Source: SIAQ01 sp964484265 (GTDB taxonomy: Bacteria > Planctomycetota > Planctomycetia > Gemmatales > Gemmataceae). From it: 64,000 nucleotides of DNA. The DNA lies in contig CAZAFH010000003.1 in NCBI GenBank assembly GCA_964484265.1, positions 1-64,000 of the forward strand. The letters are read 5' to 3'. The notes under the pieces were generated by a model. The model was not told where the DNA came from. It saw only the letters and a program-made list of their open reading frames with translations, and did not search any database. A program made the position numbers and the translations under genes. Below, in pieces: positions 17,012 through 26,018 of the stretch; position 1 is the first letter of the stretch; each line of letters starts with the position of its first letter.

Positions 17012-17073
17012 GCTGCCGCTTTCGGTTTTTCACTCAGCACGGCGCCATGCTGAACTCCAAGCCGAAAGCGGCA
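17012..17073. repeat. Palindromic repeat between convergent genes
   Basis: CTGCCGCTTTCGG (17012-17024) and CCGAAAGCGGCAG (17061-17073) are perfect 13-base arms. The centre holds a second palindrome TCAGCACGGCGCCATGCTGA. It lies between the histidine-kinase stop and the BBP7 stop, so it could act as a two-way terminator, but no T-run follows either arm. Confidence 0.65.
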
Positions 17074-17094
17074 GAAAGCAGAGGTTCTTTCGCG

Positions 17095-18624
17095 TTAATA
17101 CCGGTACCACAAGCCGAAGTTGAGGCCCTGCGTCCAGAAATCGCTGGTGCGGAACAGGACTGCGGGCAGCGGGGCGCCCGTACCAGCGCCGGCGATTTGG
17201 CCGTTGACCGGGCGGAATGTCTGATTCACGCGGGTGTCAATCTGTTCGCCTGGCCGAACGACGTTGCTCAGGTAGAGGAAGTCATAACCGACGTACAACC
17301 GCAGGTTTTCCGTAAGGTCGTAGCCGATTTTGAGATTGACTTCGGGCAGAACGGCGAGCCGATTGGCAGTGTGCGTGCCGATGTTGGTCGTCAACGCATA
17401 GAGACCGCCAGGCTGCGTGCCGGGATTGAGGAATGTCGTCGTGCTGCCATCAATTTGGATAATCTGATGGACATTGCCGAGCGCGACCTTTGCGGACCAG
17501 CCGAAGAACCAACGGTTCCAGAGCCGGCGTTCGCCGTTCAAGCCGAGTTGAAGACCGTTGAATTGATTGCGCGTTCGGAAGCTGTCGCGTTCGATAAAGC
17601 GCTCGCCTGTCCGCACCGAGGTAATGTCTTCGATGATGTCGATGCCTTCGCTCAGATTCAGATGGCGATAGCCGAACAACAGATCGCACCATCCGAATTG
17701 ATTACATCCGAGTTTGCGGCGAAAGTTGGCCTCGATGCCCCAAAGTTGGGAGTAAGTGTTGACAGTGAGTGTACCGCGAGCGACACCTGGAATATCGACG
17801 GCCTCGCGATCTTGCACGCCCGTGCCGACGTCGAAGAACGGCTTGGCAATCTGCGGGTTGCCGTTGTTTCCACCATAGACGAAGCTGCCGCTCTGATTGC
17901 CGAGGAAGAAGAAATTGGTTTCGATGCCAAGATTCGCGAAGTGCGGCAGCCATGCGCCAAGGGTGAACCGCCCGCCGCTGCGGCCTGGGTTCGGGACGCT
18001 ATCCGACAAAATGTTCGTCGTGCCCAGTCCGACGATGCCAACCTGGTTCGCTGCCACGCCCGGCGCGCTGGAGGTGACGATTGGCGGGACCGACTGCGAA
18101 CGCTGCCACCACATCAAGTATTGCGCGCTGGCCCAAATTCGGCCGCGGTCCGGGCAGCACGGATCGCAGAATCCGCCGAGGCCAAATCGCTTCGATCGAG
18201 AAACGCCGCACACATCATCGCCGCAGCCGTCACCGAACACGCCGCCGCCTTCTTCGACAATGCCCAGCGGCCCGAGAATGGGGCTAGGAATCGCTTTCGG
18301 AGCAGGAGGAGTGAATCCGTTGTCCTTCGGCATGGCGCGCGGGATTTTCTGATCAGGAACCTGCACTTCGAGTTTTGGCACGCCAGGCAGTGTTTTTTCT
18401 TCCTGCGACACTCCGCGCACGACCGTCGGCGCCACGACTCGGAATGACGACATGGTGTTCGACGGCGCCGAGGACTCCGTCCGGGTCAGGACGATTGGTC
18501 GCGCGGTCGCCGGCGCCTTGGTGGATTGGGGAGATGCCGCCTGCCAGGGAACATCCTGTGCCCGAGTATTTTGTGCAAGCAGTCCCAGTGCGGCGAATAA
18601 TCCGCACGTGATGAGTCGTTTCAT
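17095..18624 (-). CDS. BBP7 family outer-membrane beta-barrel protein
   Basis: 509 residues from the ATG at 18624, which has GGAGGGGAC upstream; a longer frame to 18990 adds 122 residues without family character. Signal peptide MKRLITCGLFAALGLLAQNTRAQ. A Pro-rich linker follows to about 150, then the BBP7 domain starting GRIWASAQYLMWWQRSQ, with paired strands and family landmarks SGGRFTLGAWLPH, YSQLWGIEANFRRKL, LFGYRHLNLSE, LRLYVGYDFLYLSNVVRPGEQID and the aromatic C-terminal end LNFGLWYRY. Putative outer-membrane porin-like barrel of planctomycetes; function unproven. Its downstream neighbour converges. Confidence 0.9.
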   Translation of the reverse strand: MKRLITCGLFAALGLLAQNTRAQDVPWQAASPQSTKAPATARPIVLTRTESSAPSNTMSSFRVVAPTVVRGVSQEEKTLPGVPKLEVQVPDQKIPRAMPKDNGFTPPAPKAIPSPILGPLGIVEEGGGVFGDGCGDDVCGVSRSKRFGLGGFCDPCCPDRGRIWASAQYLMWWQRSQSVPPIVTSSAPGVAANQVGIVGLGTTNILSDSVPNPGRSGGRFTLGAWLPHFANLGIETNFFFLGNQSGSFVYGGNNGNPQIAKPFFDVGTGVQDREAVDIPGVARGTLTVNTYSQLWGIEANFRRKLGCNQFGWCDLLFGYRHLNLSEGIDIIEDITSVRTGERFIERDSFRTRNQFNGLQLGLNGERRLWNRWFFGWSAKVALGNVHQIIQIDGSTTTFLNPGTQPGGLYALTTNIGTHTANRLAVLPEVNLKIGYDLTENLRLYVGYDFLYLSNVVRPGEQIDTRVNQTFRPVNGQIAGAGTGAPLPAVLFRTSDFWTQGLNFGLWYRY

Positions 18625-19001
18625 TCTGTCCCCTCCATGGGTGGGAGATTCCTCCCTCCCGGTGTGCGCTGTTCCGTCTGCTCCATCCTTCGAGTCGGTT
18701 AGCGTTGATCCTATTCGGATGATCGCCAGACTCAGCCGAGCGTCGCTTTTGTCATCGTCCAATACTTCCGAGAAAACTGACGCAATCCGACCCCGATTGA
18801 ACAATCCACGAGACGAAGGATAAGCATATCCCGCACTGCAGGCGAATGCGGTCTGACCCCATTTATCCGTAGGACCTGTTCGATTTTGCGGAGATTCCGC
18901 AGTCGGAATAACTTCACGCCGGAAAAAACGAAGAAGCCGCGACGGAGAACGCTTCCGCCGCGGCTTCGAGATAGTCCTTGTCCGTAGCACTGCCTGACTC
19001 G
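18625..19001. other. 377-base intergenic region upstream of the BBP7 gene
   Basis: No gene seen. It contains the minus-strand terminator of the upstream surface-protein gene at 18922-18967 and must hold the BBP7 promoter, for which I cannot name a convincing box pair. Confidence 0.5.
18922..18967 (-). terminator. Rho-independent terminator of the SdrD_B/DUF4214 gene
   Basis: On the minus strand GAAGCCGCG pairs with CGCGGCTTC (18959-18967 with 18933-18941) around a 17-base loop, followed by TTCGTTTTTT. It is 35 bases after the stop codon. Confidence 0.85.
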
Positions 19002-21410
19002 CTAATGGACGTTATTGAACGTGAGTTGATAGAACTCTGCCGACGAAAGCAGCCTTTGCGTTAGACCGTCCAACGTGATCGATCCGCTCTTGATCTGCCC
19101 CATCCAGGCGGCGACCTCGGCGGCAGTGGCGGCGCGCCGCACCGTGGCGCGGAACACGTCATCGATCTGACTCGACAGGGCGTCATCGGTCGTCAGCAGA
19201 GAGTGCACCACGTCCCCAAGCGGCTGATTGTCCATCGACTGGACAAGCGCCTGCGAGGTCGCCGTCCCTGGGGTAACGTTGAGGATATCCTGATAGAGTG
19301 CGACCGCGAGGTTCTGCGCACCGGAGTGCTGCGCTCCGTACTCCGCCGACGTAAACAGATTCTCTTTGAGCTGAACTTCCGTGGTTCCGCTAGCCAGCAA
19401 GCCAATCGCGGCCGTCTGCTCGGCGGATGTCGGGGCCCGGCCTAACACATCCTGATAGACCGATGCAGCCTGGAACGCGCGGTGATCGGCACTGTTCCAC
19501 ACCTGCTGTACGAAGCCGGTTTGCGAGAGACCGTTTTGCAGTTGCGCCACGCCGGACATCACCGTCTGGTAATCGGCTTGCTTGCCGGTCAAAGACATCA
19601 CCGTGCCGACGACAAACGCCATCTGCCCTCGCAGTTGCGGCGGGAGGTACTGGCCATTGGCGCCCGAGTTTGTCAGCTGAGTCTTGCTGAGAATAACAAG
19701 ATCGCCAAGAGGCCCAACGTCTTTGGGAAGCGGATCGCCTGGTTGATCCGGCTTGATCTCACCGAAGTCGTTGTTGACGCCGTCGAATTCCGCTGGCAAC
19801 ACAATGTCGGTAAACGTATCGTTGCCCTGTGTTCCGCCCGGTGTGCCGATCTTGTCCAACCCGTCATTATAGCCGACCGGCTGCACCTCGGTAATTGCAT
19901 AGGTTCCAGGCAGCAGGTTGCTGAATTTGTAGCTGCCGGTCGAATCGGTCGTGGTTTGCAGATTGACCGGACCATTATTGGCGAATCCGGTGAGTTTCAC
20001 CGTGACACCCGTGATGGGCGATTCGCCCGAGTCGAACGTGCCGTTGTTGTTCGCGTCGAAGTACACGTGGCCCGCGATGCTCGACGGCTTCAACTCGCCG
20101 AAGTCGTTGTTTTGGGAATTATCGCCAGCAACGAGCGTGATTGATTGAATCTGATCGACGGCAGGATCATTGACGACGGTTCCGCCCTTGGTACCCTCTT
20201 TATCCTTGCCATCGAGGTAACCCGCGGGCTGAGTTTCCTTGACAGTGTAAGTCCCCGGCATTAGGTTTGTGAACTCGTAGTAGCCGTTGGCATCAGTCGT
20301 CGTGGTCTGAGTGCTGCCGTCGGAGGCCACGAGTGTGATCGTGGTGCCAGCGATAAGCGTCTCGCCGCTTTGGCGGATGCCGTCGTTGTTCTTGTCGTAG
20401 TAGACGTGGCCCGAGATCTGCGTATTCTTGACCTCGCCGAAGTTGTTGTTGACAAGATCGGTATCGCCGAGCGTGACACTGATTTGATCGGTGGTGTTCG
20501 TGCCCGGAATGACGGTTCCGTCCTTCGACTCAAGACCATCGTAATAGCCGCTGGGCTGTTCCGTCTGAATGATCGTGTAATTGCCTGGCGGGAGGCAATC
20601 GTAAGCCTTGTAGTGATAGATAACGGTGATGTTGGCTGTCGCGGTGCTGCGGATTCGGACGTCGAGGTTCCCGCCGCCGGTCGCATCGGACTTGGCGTCG
20701 CTGATTTCGGTGAACTTGACAGTCCCGGTGCCGATGTAGGGCGTCATGGCGGCGCCCGTCAGGGTGATGGTGTTGGTTCCGCTCGCTGTCTTTTCGCCGA
20801 ACGACGTGCCGCTGGCGCCCTGGAAGTCGGTGTTGCCGTCGTAAGTGGCGGCATTGAACGTACCTGCCGACCCGGAAATCGACAGGGGGTCCGAAACGCC
20901 CGGGGCTTTCAAGGTGAGCGTGCCGGCGATATTGCCGCTGATCGTGGAAGCGGTCACGCTGCTGAAGTTTTCGACCTTGATTTCGCTGGTAATTGAGCCG
21001 TCGTGTTTAATTTCGATCGACTGCAATTCACCTAGCGACGAGTCGAATTGATCGAGCAAGCCGTCCAGGGAGAAATTGGTCTGCGTGGACGGGAAGTTCA
21101 CCGTTTTCGTCAGCGTCTTGTCAAGCGTCGGCGTGGAGCGATCGTCCTCGAAGCTATAGAAGCCGTTCGCATCTGTCGTTGTGGTGCCCACCACGACGTT
21201 GTTTGAGTTGTGCAGTTCGATTTTGCTGTTTGCGATCGGCGTTTCACCCTGATCGAACAAGCCGTTGTTGTTTGCGTCGTAATACACATACCCGCTGATG
21301 GTGTTGCAGCTCGGAAGAGCACGCTCTTCCAGTGTCTCGATGTGTAACTGGGCGCGATGTTTGTTGAACGGGCTGGAATGAAGACGATTCGAATCAGATC
21401 TACGGCTCAT
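19002..21410 (-). CDS. Large secreted protein with SdrD_B repeats, an inserted beta domain and DUF4214
   Basis: 802 residues from the ATG at 21410, with CGGAGTG about 8 bases upstream. The N-terminus has no classic signal peptide; instead HIETLEERALPS at 24-35 resembles the planctomycete LExR-x-LxS motif of secreted giants. Three SdrD_B/Cna_B-like units begin at ISGYVYYDANNNGLF, ISGHVYYDKNNDGIR and IAGHVYFDANNNGTF. The first is split by about 190 residues that look like a choice-of-anchor E domain. The C-terminal 200 residues are DUF4214-like: VYQDVLGRAPTSAEQ, ALYQDILNVTPG, DDVFRATVRRAAT. Probable cell-surface adhesin or matrix protein. It ends at a clear terminator. Confidence 0.82.
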   Translation of the reverse strand: MSRRSDSNRLHSSPFNKHRAQLHIETLEERALPSCNTISGYVYYDANNNGLFDQGETPIANSKIELHNSNNVVVGTTTTDANGFYSFEDDRSTPTLDKTLTKTVNFPSTQTNFSLDGLLDQFDSSLGELQSIEIKHDGSITSEIKVENFSSVTASTISGNIAGTLTLKAPGVSDPLSISGSAGTFNAATYDGNTDFQGASGTSFGEKTASGTNTITLTGAAMTPYIGTGTVKFTEISDAKSDATGGGNLDVRIRSTATANITVIYHYKAYDCLPPGNYTIIQTEQPSGYYDGLESKDGTVIPGTNTTDQISVTLGDTDLVNNNFGEVKNTQISGHVYYDKNNDGIRQSGETLIAGTTITLVASDGSTQTTTTDANGYYEFTNLMPGTYTVKETQPAGYLDGKDKEGTKGGTVVNDPAVDQIQSITLVAGDNSQNNDFGELKPSSIAGHVYFDANNNGTFDSGESPITGVTVKLTGFANNGPVNLQTTTDSTGSYKFSNLLPGTYAITEVQPVGYNDGLDKIGTPGGTQGNDTFTDIVLPAEFDGVNNDFGEIKPDQPGDPLPKDVGPLGDLVILSKTQLTNSGANGQYLPPQLRGQMAFVVGTVMSLTGKQADYQTVMSGVAQLQNGLSQTGFVQQVWNSADHRAFQAASVYQDVLGRAPTSAEQTAAIGLLASGTTEVQLKENLFTSAEYGAQHSGAQNLAVALYQDILNVTPGTATSQALVQSMDNQPLGDVVHSLLTTDDALSSQIDDVFRATVRRAATAAEVAAWMGQIKSGSITLDGLTQRLLSSAEFYQLTFNNVH

Positions 21411-21745
21411 GGACAACACTCCGTTGTATGTTCCACGGGAACAAGCAAAAAATGCAAGGCGGAAAAACCGCCGGCGGGTGCGAGCCAGGCAGCACGCTTT
21501 TGGGAACGCTCCCAGTCGCGCGCTGGCATCTCGCAAATGTTTCATCGGATAAGATGGGTTAGCGAAATTACCACGCCCGTGCCGATTTCGCGTGTTTCAC
21601 TGTCAAGATGGTAAAGCTGTGGGGGTAATTCGCGAATGCACGATAAATCTCGGCAGCAATGATTTGGGTGACATACCATCAATGCAGCAAGCCGGCCCCG
21701 AATGGAGCCGGCTTGTGCAGAAGACAAATCCGAGACGAACGGCCA
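21411..21745. other. 335-base intergenic region
   Basis: No gene seen. It contains a hairpin (GCAAGCCGGC at 21687-21696 with GCCGGCTTGTGC at 21707-21718) 27 bases past the stop of the small secreted protein on the minus strand. There is no T-run, so terminator function is uncertain. The surface-protein promoter should lie near 21430-21550. Confidence 0.5.
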
Positions 21746-22135
21746 TTATTTGGTCGTTACGGTTCCTGTGCCCGAGAGAGAATAGACATTGCCGTTCACG
21801 ACATACGAGAACGACATGGGCCCATTCGGAACCGAAGCGACGAGAGTCACGGGATAGCCGGCGCCGACGAGATTTCCGTAGAGGACGAGTTTGCCCGAGG
21901 TGGTTGCGAGCTTGTTGATGGTGAACGGATACTTGTAGGTATAACCGTTACTCGGATTGGTACCATACAGAACGCCCGTGCCGCTGACCTGGCCATTGCT
22001 CCCGACGGAACACGTTGCCAGGACGAAATTACCTCCGGAGAGTTGGCCGGTGACATTGATATTCACCTGAGCCATTGCCGGAGCGACCTGAGCCGTCAGT
22101 AATACGGCCAAGGACAAGAAAAGAGATCGGACCAT
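21746..22135 (-). CDS. Small secreted beta-rich protein, unrecognised
   Basis: 129 residues from the ATG at 22135 (AAAGGGTG upstream); a GTG at 22144 would add three residues. Signal peptide MVRSLFLSLAVLLTAQVAPAMA, cleaved before QVN. The mature part is about 107 residues, rich in Gly, Thr, Ser and Val, with alternating strands (NINVTGQLSGGNFVLATCSV, YKYPFTINKLATTSGKLVLYG, MSFSYVVNGNVYSLSGTG). Only one Cys. No family recognised; a small extracellular beta-sandwich is likely. Between the sigma-factor gene downstream and the surface protein upstream, with large gaps on both sides, so probably monocistronic. Confidence 0.7.
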   Translation of the reverse strand: MVRSLFLSLAVLLTAQVAPAMAQVNINVTGQLSGGNFVLATCSVGSNGQVSGTGVLYGTNPSNGYTYKYPFTINKLATTSGKLVLYGNLVGAGYPVTLVASVPNGPMSFSYVVNGNVYSLSGTGTVTTK

Positions 22136-22325
22136 AAGAGACACCCTTTCAGAAAAAAAGAAAAGAAATGCAGACCGGTGCGCGCCCAGCGAGCGCCGGA
22201 ATGATATCGCGAACCGATCTGTGGTTCGCGGAGAGAGATATCGTCTCCCCCACTCTGAAAGGAAGGATGCGCGGAAAAATGAAGTGTGACAGGCAGAACC
22301 GGTTTTTTCCCACCAGCGAGTGAAA

Positions 22326-23078
22326 TCATTCTGAATCCAGGAGCGTGCCGCTCGTTCGCCAGTCGGGCGGCAGAAACGGTTGAACGTATTTCATGACGCC
22401 GATGTCGATGAGTTCCTCTTCGACCTTGAGCGGCGACGGATCCTCCAACGTGCGCGCGGTTTCCGCGATGAGCAATTCCGCGAACAATCGCCGTGCCCGG
22501 CTTACCTGTTTGCGAAACGCCTCGGCCTGGATCGTTCGGCCACACAGCAGACTGACGCGGGCCGCCAGCTGGGTTGAATCCTCTTGGGGATAATCGATTA
22601 GTACGCGTAAGACGGTATGCGCCAAATTTCCCGGCTGGCTACGTTGATGAGCCTCGATCGCTTCCCAAACGCCCGCCAAGACGACGCGGCGCCACCGCGA
22701 GACCCATTCCTCGTCGGTCGGAAACTCGAACGATTCGCGGGCCGCAATCTCGCTTAGCTCCACGTTTCCAGAGCTGGCGATATGCTTTTTGCGCAAATGA
22801 GCTAACGCGGCATTGCGCACGGCGGCGATGAGGTAATCGCGGAATCGCCCATGCAAGCGATCCTCGTCAACCACGCCTCTCTCGATGACGCGGACCAGAA
22901 ACGCCTGGCATACATCCTCGACATCGTGGGAATTCTTGAGGAATACGCTCAGGTATCCCTGAATTGCGGGCGCATAACGCATTACAAATTTGACGGGATC
23001 TTTGATCAGCACCCACCGCGTCGAAATCTGATCGATTCCCACGCGAGGCCTATCCGGTGGATTGGAGGTGTCGTTCAT
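22326..23078 (-). CDS. ECF-type RNA polymerase sigma factor
   Basis: 250 residues. Sigma region 2 at about 28-100: FVMRYAPAIQGYLSVFLKN, HDVEDVCQAFLVRVIERG, FRDYLIAAVRNAALAHLRKKH. Region 4 is weaker, at about 160-215 (VLIDYPQEDSTQLAARVS... QVSRARRLFAELL). This matches sigma factors linked to Hanks-type kinases in planctomycetes. The start codon is 7 bases after the stop of the WD40 kinase, so the pair is very likely co-transcribed and probably translationally linked. Phosphorylation by the kinase is an inference from that context. No anti-sigma factor with a zinc motif is adjacent. Confidence 0.85.
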   Translation of the reverse strand: MNDTSNPPDRPRVGIDQISTRWVLIKDPVKFVMRYAPAIQGYLSVFLKNSHDVEDVCQAFLVRVIERGVVDEDRLHGRFRDYLIAAVRNAALAHLRKKHIASSGNVELSEIAARESFEFPTDEEWVSRWRRVVLAGVWEAIEAHQRSQPGNLAHTVLRVLIDYPQEDSTQLAARVSLLCGRTIQAEAFRKQVSRARRLFAELLIAETARTLEDPSPLKVEEELIDIGVMKYVQPFLPPDWRTSGTLLDSE

Positions 23079-23085
23079 GATTCGG

Positions 23086-25473
23086 CTACGGCTCGAGGCG
23101 AGGCGGCAGGTAGCGCGTCACATCCCACAATCGCACGGTGTGATCGTCGCTTGCCGTTGCAAGGATACCACCCTCGGCCGAGAAAGCAAGCGAAGCGACT
23201 GATTGACCGTGGCCTGCCAAGGTCGTCAGCAGTTCGAAGGTTTCGAGATTCCAAAGTTGAACCATCGAGCCTGACCCGTTCGCCAGGATGGTTCCGTCGT
23301 GGTTAATGGCGACGCAACGCGCGATGCCGTGCGGACTGGTCTTGGTCGCAAGCAATTTCTCGGCGGGATAGTCCCAGAATTGGAGTACCTGCCCTTTTGC
23401 GCTCGCTCCTGTCACGCCCAGGATTCTTCCGCGCGGGCCGCTCGCAATCGCCTGGACCGTGAGCCCCGTGCGGATCTCTCGCCAAATTCGCCCCGTCTCG
23501 GCGTTCCAGAAGACAACGCGGCGATCTTCGCAGCCCGTGGCGACCTGTTGACCTCCGGTGCAGTAGGCCAGTGACGGGACTTTTGCAACATGTTCAGCCT
23601 TGAAGAGGAATGGCTCGCGGCCCGTATCGATGTTCCATGCTTTGACGTATGGCTTTCCTCGCCCTTCTCCAAACGTCTCAAAGCTGGCCGCCAGATCGCG
23701 ATTTGATGGCGAGAACACCACGTCCAGCGCACGGATCGCGCCTTGCACCGGCGGAAGCGAAGTTCCCTTGGCGTCCCGAAAGTGCCACAGACGAATTCCG
23801 CCGTTGTCGGCGCAAGCCGCTGCGAGCACCTGATTGTCATGCGAAAAGGATAGAGCCTGAACCCTGGTCAATCCCTTGTTGCTTCTGGGCCAAAGCGTGG
23901 CTAATTTCTCGCCCGAGTCGCCATCGAATACGAACGCGCCGACATCGCCGCTTCCCTGCCCGGCGGCGAATTTGCGATCATCCGGACTGAACCGCACGCA
24001 GGTGACGATTCCATCGAGAGCGATGACCAGGCCCTTCTCGATGATCCGCTGACGAAAAGCGTAGGCCTTCTCAAGTCGCACCAATAGCTGGGCGATCGCC
24101 TCCCGCTGGCCGAACTTGTCATCCTGTGTTCGTTTTTGCAGAATTTTGATGGCATCGATTGCGGCTCTCATTCCGGCTGCGTTGCGCGTGCGAATCGCCT
24201 TGTCTGCCGCAGTGGCAAGCCTAGGCCAATCGGCCTCGTCCGCCGGCCGCGCAACTGGCGGGCCTTCCGCCGGTCTGTCACGCCGCGAGGCGATGACTAC
24301 CGCCAGAAGCACGATGCCAAGCACTCCGAGCGTTCCAAGTACGAGCAGCACCAAACCGACGGCCAACCATGTACGGCGCCCCGGAACTGGAGCGTTCAAC
24401 TTCTCTGTTTTCTCACCCGGATACGCTTCCGCCAGGCTATAAGGGTTGGCCGTGGTTTCCGTCGAACCGGCTTTGCTCCATACAAACTTCGGCGTGGGCA
24501 CTACTGGCGAATTGCTTGGCTGTCCGCCGGCGGACGGCAAGGCGATCTGCTCCAGATCTTTCAGCATCTCATCGGCACTGGCGTAGCGGTCGGCTCGGTT
24601 CTTCGCCATCGCTTTGCGGACGATGGCCACGCACTTTTCGGGAATGTCCGCAACGATCTCCCGCGGATCCGGAATCGGCTGCGAGCAATGCGCGAATATG
24701 ACCTGCAAGGAATCGGCTGCCTGATATGGCGGACGGCCTGTAAGCAACGCGAAGTAGGTTGCCCCCAGGGAATAAATATCACTGCGTTCATCCACCGCTG
24801 CGCTTTGGCCTTGCTCCGGGCTCATGTAGTGCGGCGTGCCCACGACCTCGCCCAGCGCGGTGACGACGGTTCCTTTTCGGTTCGCCGGCTTCACCAGTCC
24901 AAAGTCGCCGAGTTTGACGACGCCTTCCGCGGACCGCAAGATATTCGCAGGCTTGATATCCCGGTGGATCAGCCCTGCCTTGTGCGCCGCTTCCATGCCG
25001 CGGCAAACATCCATGACGATGCTTGTCGCTTCCGACCAGTGGAATGGTCCCCGATCTCGCATCGCTTCTTGCGCGTTTCCGCCGGTAATCAGTTCCAAGA
25101 CGATGAAATAGCTGCCGTCCGAATCGCCAATATCAAACACGGCAACAACATTGGGATTACTCAACTTCGCGGCTGCCTGCGCCTCGCGAAGAAATCGCTT
25201 GAGCGCCTCGGTGTTTGTCGAAATCTCTTTTGGCAACAGCTTGATGGCGACCTTGCGTTTGAGCAGCGTGTCCTCGGCCTCGTAAACAACACCCATTCCG
25301 CCCTGGCCCAGTCGCCCCGTTACCGAATATCTACCGAGACGATTGCTTTTTGGCGGAGATGATTTGTGGCCTGGTTTCGATACGGGCTTGGGAAGCACCG
25401 GAGATTGCGACGGTGAACCTGGCAGATCCATGTGCAACTCCGAGAGTCGATTTCCAGACGCATCCGGCGCCAT
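23086..25473 (-). CDS. Membrane Ser/Thr protein kinase with C-terminal WD40 propeller
   Basis: 795 residues. Hanks-type kinase domain at about 47-315: GQGGMGVVYEA P-loop, catalytic Lys78 (VAIKLL), HRDIKPANIL with Asp172, DFGLVK with Asp190, and the SPEQ segment. A Pro-rich juxtamembrane linker leads to one transmembrane helix at about 368-393 (LAVGLVLLVLGTLGVLGIVLLAVVIA). The rest holds a Lys/Arg helix (430-480) and about seven WD40-like blades (VTCVRFSPDDRKFAAG, VQALSFSHDNQVLAAA, VASLAFSAEGGILATASDDHTVRLWD). The propeller would be outside the cytoplasm. It sits between a STAS gene (66 bases upstream) and a sigma factor (7 bases downstream). Confidence 0.94.
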   Translation of the reverse strand: MAPDASGNRLSELHMDLPGSPSQSPVLPKPVSKPGHKSSPPKSNRLGRYSVTGRLGQGGMGVVYEAEDTLLKRKVAIKLLPKEISTNTEALKRFLREAQAAAKLSNPNVVAVFDIGDSDGSYFIVLELITGGNAQEAMRDRGPFHWSEATSIVMDVCRGMEAAHKAGLIHRDIKPANILRSAEGVVKLGDFGLVKPANRKGTVVTALGEVVGTPHYMSPEQGQSAAVDERSDIYSLGATYFALLTGRPPYQAADSLQVIFAHCSQPIPDPREIVADIPEKCVAIVRKAMAKNRADRYASADEMLKDLEQIALPSAGGQPSNSPVVPTPKFVWSKAGSTETTANPYSLAEAYPGEKTEKLNAPVPGRRTWLAVGLVLLVLGTLGVLGIVLLAVVIASRRDRPAEGPPVARPADEADWPRLATAADKAIRTRNAAGMRAAIDAIKILQKRTQDDKFGQREAIAQLLVRLEKAYAFRQRIIEKGLVIALDGIVTCVRFSPDDRKFAAGQGSGDVGAFVFDGDSGEKLATLWPRSNKGLTRVQALSFSHDNQVLAAACADNGGIRLWHFRDAKGTSLPPVQGAIRALDVVFSPSNRDLAASFETFGEGRGKPYVKAWNIDTGREPFLFKAEHVAKVPSLAYCTGGQQVATGCEDRRVVFWNAETGRIWREIRTGLTVQAIASGPRGRILGVTGASAKGQVLQFWDYPAEKLLATKTSPHGIARCVAINHDGTILANGSGSMVQLWNLETFELLTTLAGHGQSVASLAFSAEGGILATASDDHTVRLWDVTRYLPPRLEP

Positions 25474-25539
25474 TCACGACAAATGGCCCCGGATAAATAT
25501 AAGTCGATGCGAACCTGAATGCAAGCGAATGTAGAACGA

Positions 25540-25920
25540 CTAAAAATGTTCCAACGCTTCGTCCACCGAGGGATAGATTTCGAAAATCGCTCGAAAGCCG
25601 CAAACAACAAAAGCTTCATCGACGAGCGATCCCGGCTTTACCACCAGGGCGAGCCGATCCGGCGGCGACTTCAGGCGTTTACGCAAACCGATCAATTTCC
25701 CCAGAAAATAACTGGCTACGATTTCCACCGTGCTGAGGTCGATTAAGATTTGATTGCGGTGCAGATCTTCTACCAGGCTGTAGAGTTGGCCGCCGATGGC
25801 CTCGATGTGATCCAGATCGGAGATTTCATCGACGAGAAACCGCACCAGCGTAACGGACACGGTTCGGCCTTGCCGATCCTCGACTTCGATCATCGGTTTC
25901 TTGGAAGCGAGCGATGCCAT
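25540..25920 (-). CDS. STAS-domain protein (anti-sigma factor antagonist-like)
   Basis: 126 residues. STAS fold: VSVTLVRFLVDEISDLDHIEAIGGQLYSLV, then LIDLSTVEIVASYFLGKLIGLRK, which aligns with the SpoIIAA motif D-x-S-x-V-x-F-x-D-S-S-G-L-G-x-L. The phosphorylatable first Ser of the DSS motif is kept as Ser within ASYFLG, but the following Ser is Tyr and the Gly is Phe, so regulation by phosphorylation is possible but not assured. It is 66 bases upstream of the kinase on the same strand. No SpoIIAB/RsbW-type anti-sigma kinase is nearby. Confidence 0.88.
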   Translation of the reverse strand: MASLASKKPMIEVEDRQGRTVSVTLVRFLVDEISDLDHIEAIGGQLYSLVEDLHRNQILIDLSTVEIVASYFLGKLIGLRKRLKSPPDRLALVVKPGSLVDEAFVVCGFRAIFEIYPSVDEALEHF

Positions 25921-26018
25921 GGTGTCAATCCTGTTCTCTAAATTTGAAGGATTCCTTTAACCTGATGTTACTCGCTCGGCAACGATCCTACCAGGCCAAT
26001 TGTCGCTGGCTGAAAAGC

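Noticed and set aside
16972..18447. A 491-residue plus-strand frame opposite the BBP7 gene
   Set aside because: Antisense shadow of a well-supported barrel gene; no ribosome-binding site or domain.
21687..21718. Terminator of the small secreted protein gene
   Set aside because: The hairpin is clear but no T-run follows on either strand.
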